Program-made: the position numbers and the translations under genes
The notes under the pieces: generated by a model
Seen by the model: the letters and a program-made list of their open reading frames with translations, nothing else
Told to the model about the DNA's origin: nothing
Database searches by the model: none
Origin: Eisenbergiella porci
Lineage (GTDB): Bacteria > Bacillota > Clostridia > Lachnospirales > Lachnospiraceae
DNA: 64,000 bases
Reading direction: 5' to 3'
Assembly: GCF_009696275.1 (NCBI RefSeq)
Contig: NZ_VUMI01000002.1
Coordinates: 1 to 64,000 of the forward strand
In this document: piece by piece, positions 62,092-64,000 of the stretch
Position numbering within the stretch: position 1 is the first letter of the stretch
Layout: every line of letters begins with the position of its first letter

Positions 62092-62660
62092 ATAAAGCAA
62101 TTTTTTTGGATAGAGATGGTACTATAAATGTAGATAAGGGCTATCTGTATGAAATAGATGCATTTGAACTTTTACCAGGTGTAATCAGTGCACTTAATAT
62201 GTTTCGAAATTTGGGTTTCTTATTAATTATAATTACTAATCAATCAGGAATAGCCCGGGGATATTATTCTGAAAGGCAATACCATTTATTGAATGATTGG
62301 ATGATCAAAATGCTTATGTCTAAAAATGTTCCAATAGATGCATCCTACTATTGTCCACATCATCCAGATGCAAAAATAGACAAATATCGCATAGACTGTC
62401 AGTGTCGCAAACCTCAGATAGGTTTATTTGAAGAGGCAATTAAAACATTTGATATTGATTTAAAAGATAGTTTTTCTATTGGTGACAAGTTACGTGATTG
62501 TTCTATTTGTAAAGATACAGCATGTCATGGATTCTTAATTGGAAATAACGAAAATGAAAATATTATTAAATAAGTAAAATTGGAAAAATTCCATAATATT
62601 CAATATGCAGAAGATTTAAAGAAAGCTGCTTTTGAAATAGCAAAAAAATATAACTATTAG
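62088..62660 (+). pseudogene. gmhB: Heptose bisphosphate phosphatase with an in-frame stop near the end
   Basis: A TTG start overlaps the gmhA stop. HAD-family GmhB: FLDRDGTINVD (Asp8, Asp10), ITNQSGIARGYYS, the zinc loop with Cys89, His91, Cys104 and Cys106, and SIGDKLRDCSICKDT are all present. Translation stops at 62571-62573 (TAA) after 161 residues, but the same frame continues for 28 codons (KFHNIQYAEDLKKAAFEIAKK) to a TAG at 62658-62660, and that segment looks like the normal C-terminal end of the enzyme. The core domain is whole, so the shortened protein may still act on heptose 1,7-bisphosphate. Confidence 0.8.
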
Positions 62661-62744
62661 TGCTCAACTTTTCTTCTGGAAATAACTATAACAAGTATTT
62701 GAATGAATGGTATTAGCGTCCGGCCGACCGGATGTTAATATAAA

Positions 62745-63537
62745 GAAACCACACACAAAAACTAAGAAAGGGGGATGATTGACATGAAAAAGAAAGTGGC
62801 AATTGTTCTTTCAGTAATTCTCGCATGCTCTATGGGCATGACAGCGATGGCGGCGCCTAGTCCGTCCATCCAAAAAGAGCCCGTTGCGCAGGTGGTAGTT
62901 AACCCTACTGTCGGAACAGCAGGCAACAATGTTGCAGTACAGGCTACATCTGTCAGCAGTGAAAAGTCAGCAGTTCTTCCTGGTACAACCTTCAAAACCG
63001 TTGGCGGACAGGTGGTGGATCCTGCTGCAGTAGCAATGGTGGTAGCACCTGCTACTGCAAGTCAGGCTCAGGCCGCTGCAGCATCTCTGGCAGCAGCACT
63101 TGCTTCCAGAAAAACACAGGTAATTAATTTCACCGGCAGGAATGCCCTGTCTCTGACAGACAGATATGGCAACCTGAATGTTGTTAACAACGTTACTGTT
63201 GGTCTGACAACAGCTGCTGGTGAAGCAGTTGCTCACAGTGGATCTGTTTCCGCAGCATTTGCGCTTGCAGAAATCCTTGGCGGCACTACTCTGGCTGAAG
63301 GTGAAACCATTCAGGCATTATACCAGAGAGCTGACGGTACATGGGTAGCTGTACCTGTAGTTATTAAGAATGGTATGGTCGCAATCGCACTTCCTGCATT
63401 TGGTGGTGCTGTAAATGTAACCTTTATAGTAGCCAAGGGCGCTTCTCTTGAAGCAGTACCGGCTGCAACCTCACCCAGAACCTGATAGTTTTGGGCTGAA
63501 CATTATTTCCAAGTAATAAATTAAATTGTGTGGTTTC
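62745..63537. repeat. 10-bp inverted repeats flanking the secreted-protein gene
   Basis: GAAACCACAC at 62745-62754 and GTGTGGTTTC at 63528-63537 are exact complements on either side of the gene. They may be coincidence, or the ends of a small cassette. No flanking target duplication was noticed. Confidence 0.3.
62784..63485 (+). CDS. Secreted alanine/valine-rich protein, function unknown
   Basis: 233 residues from the ATG at 62784, 9 nt after AAAGGGGG; an ATG three codons earlier abuts that site. A Sec signal peptide is clear (MKKKVAIVLSVILACSMGMTAMA, cleavage after AMA). The mature part is low in charge and rich in Ala, Val and Thr (AQAAAASLAAALASRKTQV), followed by beta-rich sequence (ALSLTDRYGNLNVVNN, VPVVIKNGMVAIALPAFGGAVNVTFIVAKG). 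No anchor motif or cysteine follows the signal. Similar small secreted proteins occur in several copies in Lachnospiraceae genomes; role unknown. Confidence 0.78.
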   Translation: MKKKVAIVLSVILACSMGMTAMAAPSPSIQKEPVAQVVVNPTVGTAGNNVAVQATSVSSEKSAVLPGTTFKTVGGQVVDPAAVAMVVAPATASQAQAAAASLAAALASRKTQVINFTGRNALSLTDRYGNLNVVNNVTVGLTTAAGEAVAHSGSVSAAFALAEILGGTTLAEGETIQALYQRADGTWVAVPVVIKNGMVAIALPAFGGAVNVTFIVAKGASLEAVPAATSPRT

Positions 63538-63545
63538 AAAAAAAT

Positions 63546-63599
63546 AGGGTTGCGAAAAAGCCCTTTACAGAGAACTATCGGTAATAGCCGATGGTTCTT
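63546..63599 (+). terminator. Paired hairpins after the secreted-protein gene
   Basis: A small AGGG/CCCT hairpin (63546-63564) and an 11-bp stem with one G-U pair (63571-63581 with 63588-63598), followed by TTGTTGTATT. The second is the likelier terminator. Confidence 0.55.
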
Positions 63600-63666
63600 G
63601 TTGTATTACATATGTTCTGCTCAGGTGTGGAAGGTGCGGTGGAGTGACTAGCTTTGCGAGGACAGG

Positions 63667-64000
63667 CTACATCACACCTTTTCGCAGTTCTAAAGCCAAC
63701 CCAATCAATCGATCCGCCTGGTCTGCCAGGAACAATGGGATGTTCAACATATCATCATCCAGTTTTAGGTTATCCAGAGAGAACCGGACACGGAGCTTCA
63801 CCTGATCCGGGAACAGTTCTTTGAATTTCTTGAGACTCTTGCTGGTAGTATTGGTCTCAGACTTGACCTCCACGGGGATAATGTCATTTTCCCGCTGAAT
63901 AAGGAAGTCCACCTCATAAGGAGGATTGATCTGCGTCCAGTACCGGGGAACCACTTCAAACTGGGTTACCAGGGTCTGAAGCACAAAGTTCTCGGTTAAT
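63667..64000 (-). CDS. C-terminal part of an AAA ATPase with DUF4143 domain (runs off the window)
   Basis: The reading frame is open to the window edge; 111 codons are visible. TENFVLQTLVTQF, then YWTQINPPYEVDFLIQRENDIIPVEVKSE is the DUF4143 core, with the Asp and Glu-x-Lys of a PD-(D/E)xK-like fold. The tail DDMLNIPLFLADQAD is the usual end of the family. The missing N-terminal part should be an AAA_14 ATPase. These proteins are common, often multi-copy, and of unclear role (proposed links to DNA or protein quality control). Nothing upstream can be seen. Confidence 0.85.
   Translation of the reverse strand, partial: LTENFVLQTLVTQFEVVPRYWTQINPPYEVDFLIQRENDIIPVEVKSETNTTSKSLKKFKELFPDQVKLRVRFSLDNLKLDDDMLNIPLFLADQADRLIGLALELRKGVM

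Noticed and set aside
1-64000. tRNA and rRNA genes, intact insertion sequences, prophage structural genes
   Set aside because: None was recognised by eye on either strand. A tRNAscan or IS search could still find a degraded copy.

Overview
The window looks like chromosomal DNA of a gut Lachnospiraceae-type clostridium (Bacillota). The evidence is the AddA/AddB pair instead of RecBCD, ECF vitamin transporters, LplB/YtcP and CUT1 sugar permeases with AraC regulators, GGAGG-type ribosome sites, lipobox substrate-binding proteins and glycoside hydrolases for plant and host glycans. No rRNA, tRNA, CRISPR array or intact insertion sequence was seen. Species cannot be named from this alone.

Layout. 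0-2.4 kb: a 25-bp minisatellite, a membrane-anchored helical repeat protein, and a small type I toxin-antitoxin locus (27-residue hydrophobic peptide opposite a short RNA with a consensus promoter). 2.4-11.7 kb: two odd hypotheticals, a TetR regulator, two AraC regulators, an LplB/YtcP transporter whose binding protein is fused by deletion into the first permease, and a GH78 rhamnosidase. 12-14.8 kb (minus strand): a zinc-motif DUF6062-like protein, an AAA/OLD-type ATPase and a PD-(D/E)xK-like protein, a candidate defence operon. 15.1-17.2 kb: a codB-codA deletion remnant followed by an intact uracil permease. 17.7-25.0 kb: two PMCA-type calcium ATPases around an XRE regulator, a small protein and an autoregulated TetR.

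25.2-30.1 kb: a second, damaged LplB/YtcP permease pair runs straight into an AT-rich island holding a multiply broken HD/GHKL protein, a frameshifted cis-prenyltransferase and an intact isopentenyl-phosphate-kinase-like gene. 30.4-41.4 kb: a VanZ-like protein, a GH2 beta-galactosidase, a 111-bp tandem repeat and addBA. 41.5-46.8 kb: an ECF module (S component, fused double ATPase, EcfT), an aldose-1-epimerase-like gene, and thiT on the other strand behind a TPP riboswitch.

47-58.9 kb: a coherent catabolic locus: CdaR-type regulator, glycerate 2-kinase, hydroxypyruvate-isomerase-like TIM barrel, D-2-hydroxyacid dehydrogenase, CUT1 transporter and two unusual glycosidase-like enzymes. Together they suggest import of a glycoside whose breakdown passes through hydroxypyruvate and glycerate to 2-phosphoglycerate. 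59-62.7 kb: a mosaic of truncated genes (DprA, mobile-element pieces, epimerase, flippase, heptose kinase) ending in gmhA and a gmhB with an in-frame stop. 62.8-64 kb: a secreted alanine-rich protein and the end of a DUF4143 ATPase that leaves the window.

A recurring theme is clean gene-to-gene junctions with no mobile element at them (near 7.03, 15.65, 25.24, 26.47, 61.47 kb) and single-base frameshifts in short A runs. These are either real reductive deletions or assembly errors; reads across the junctions would settle it.
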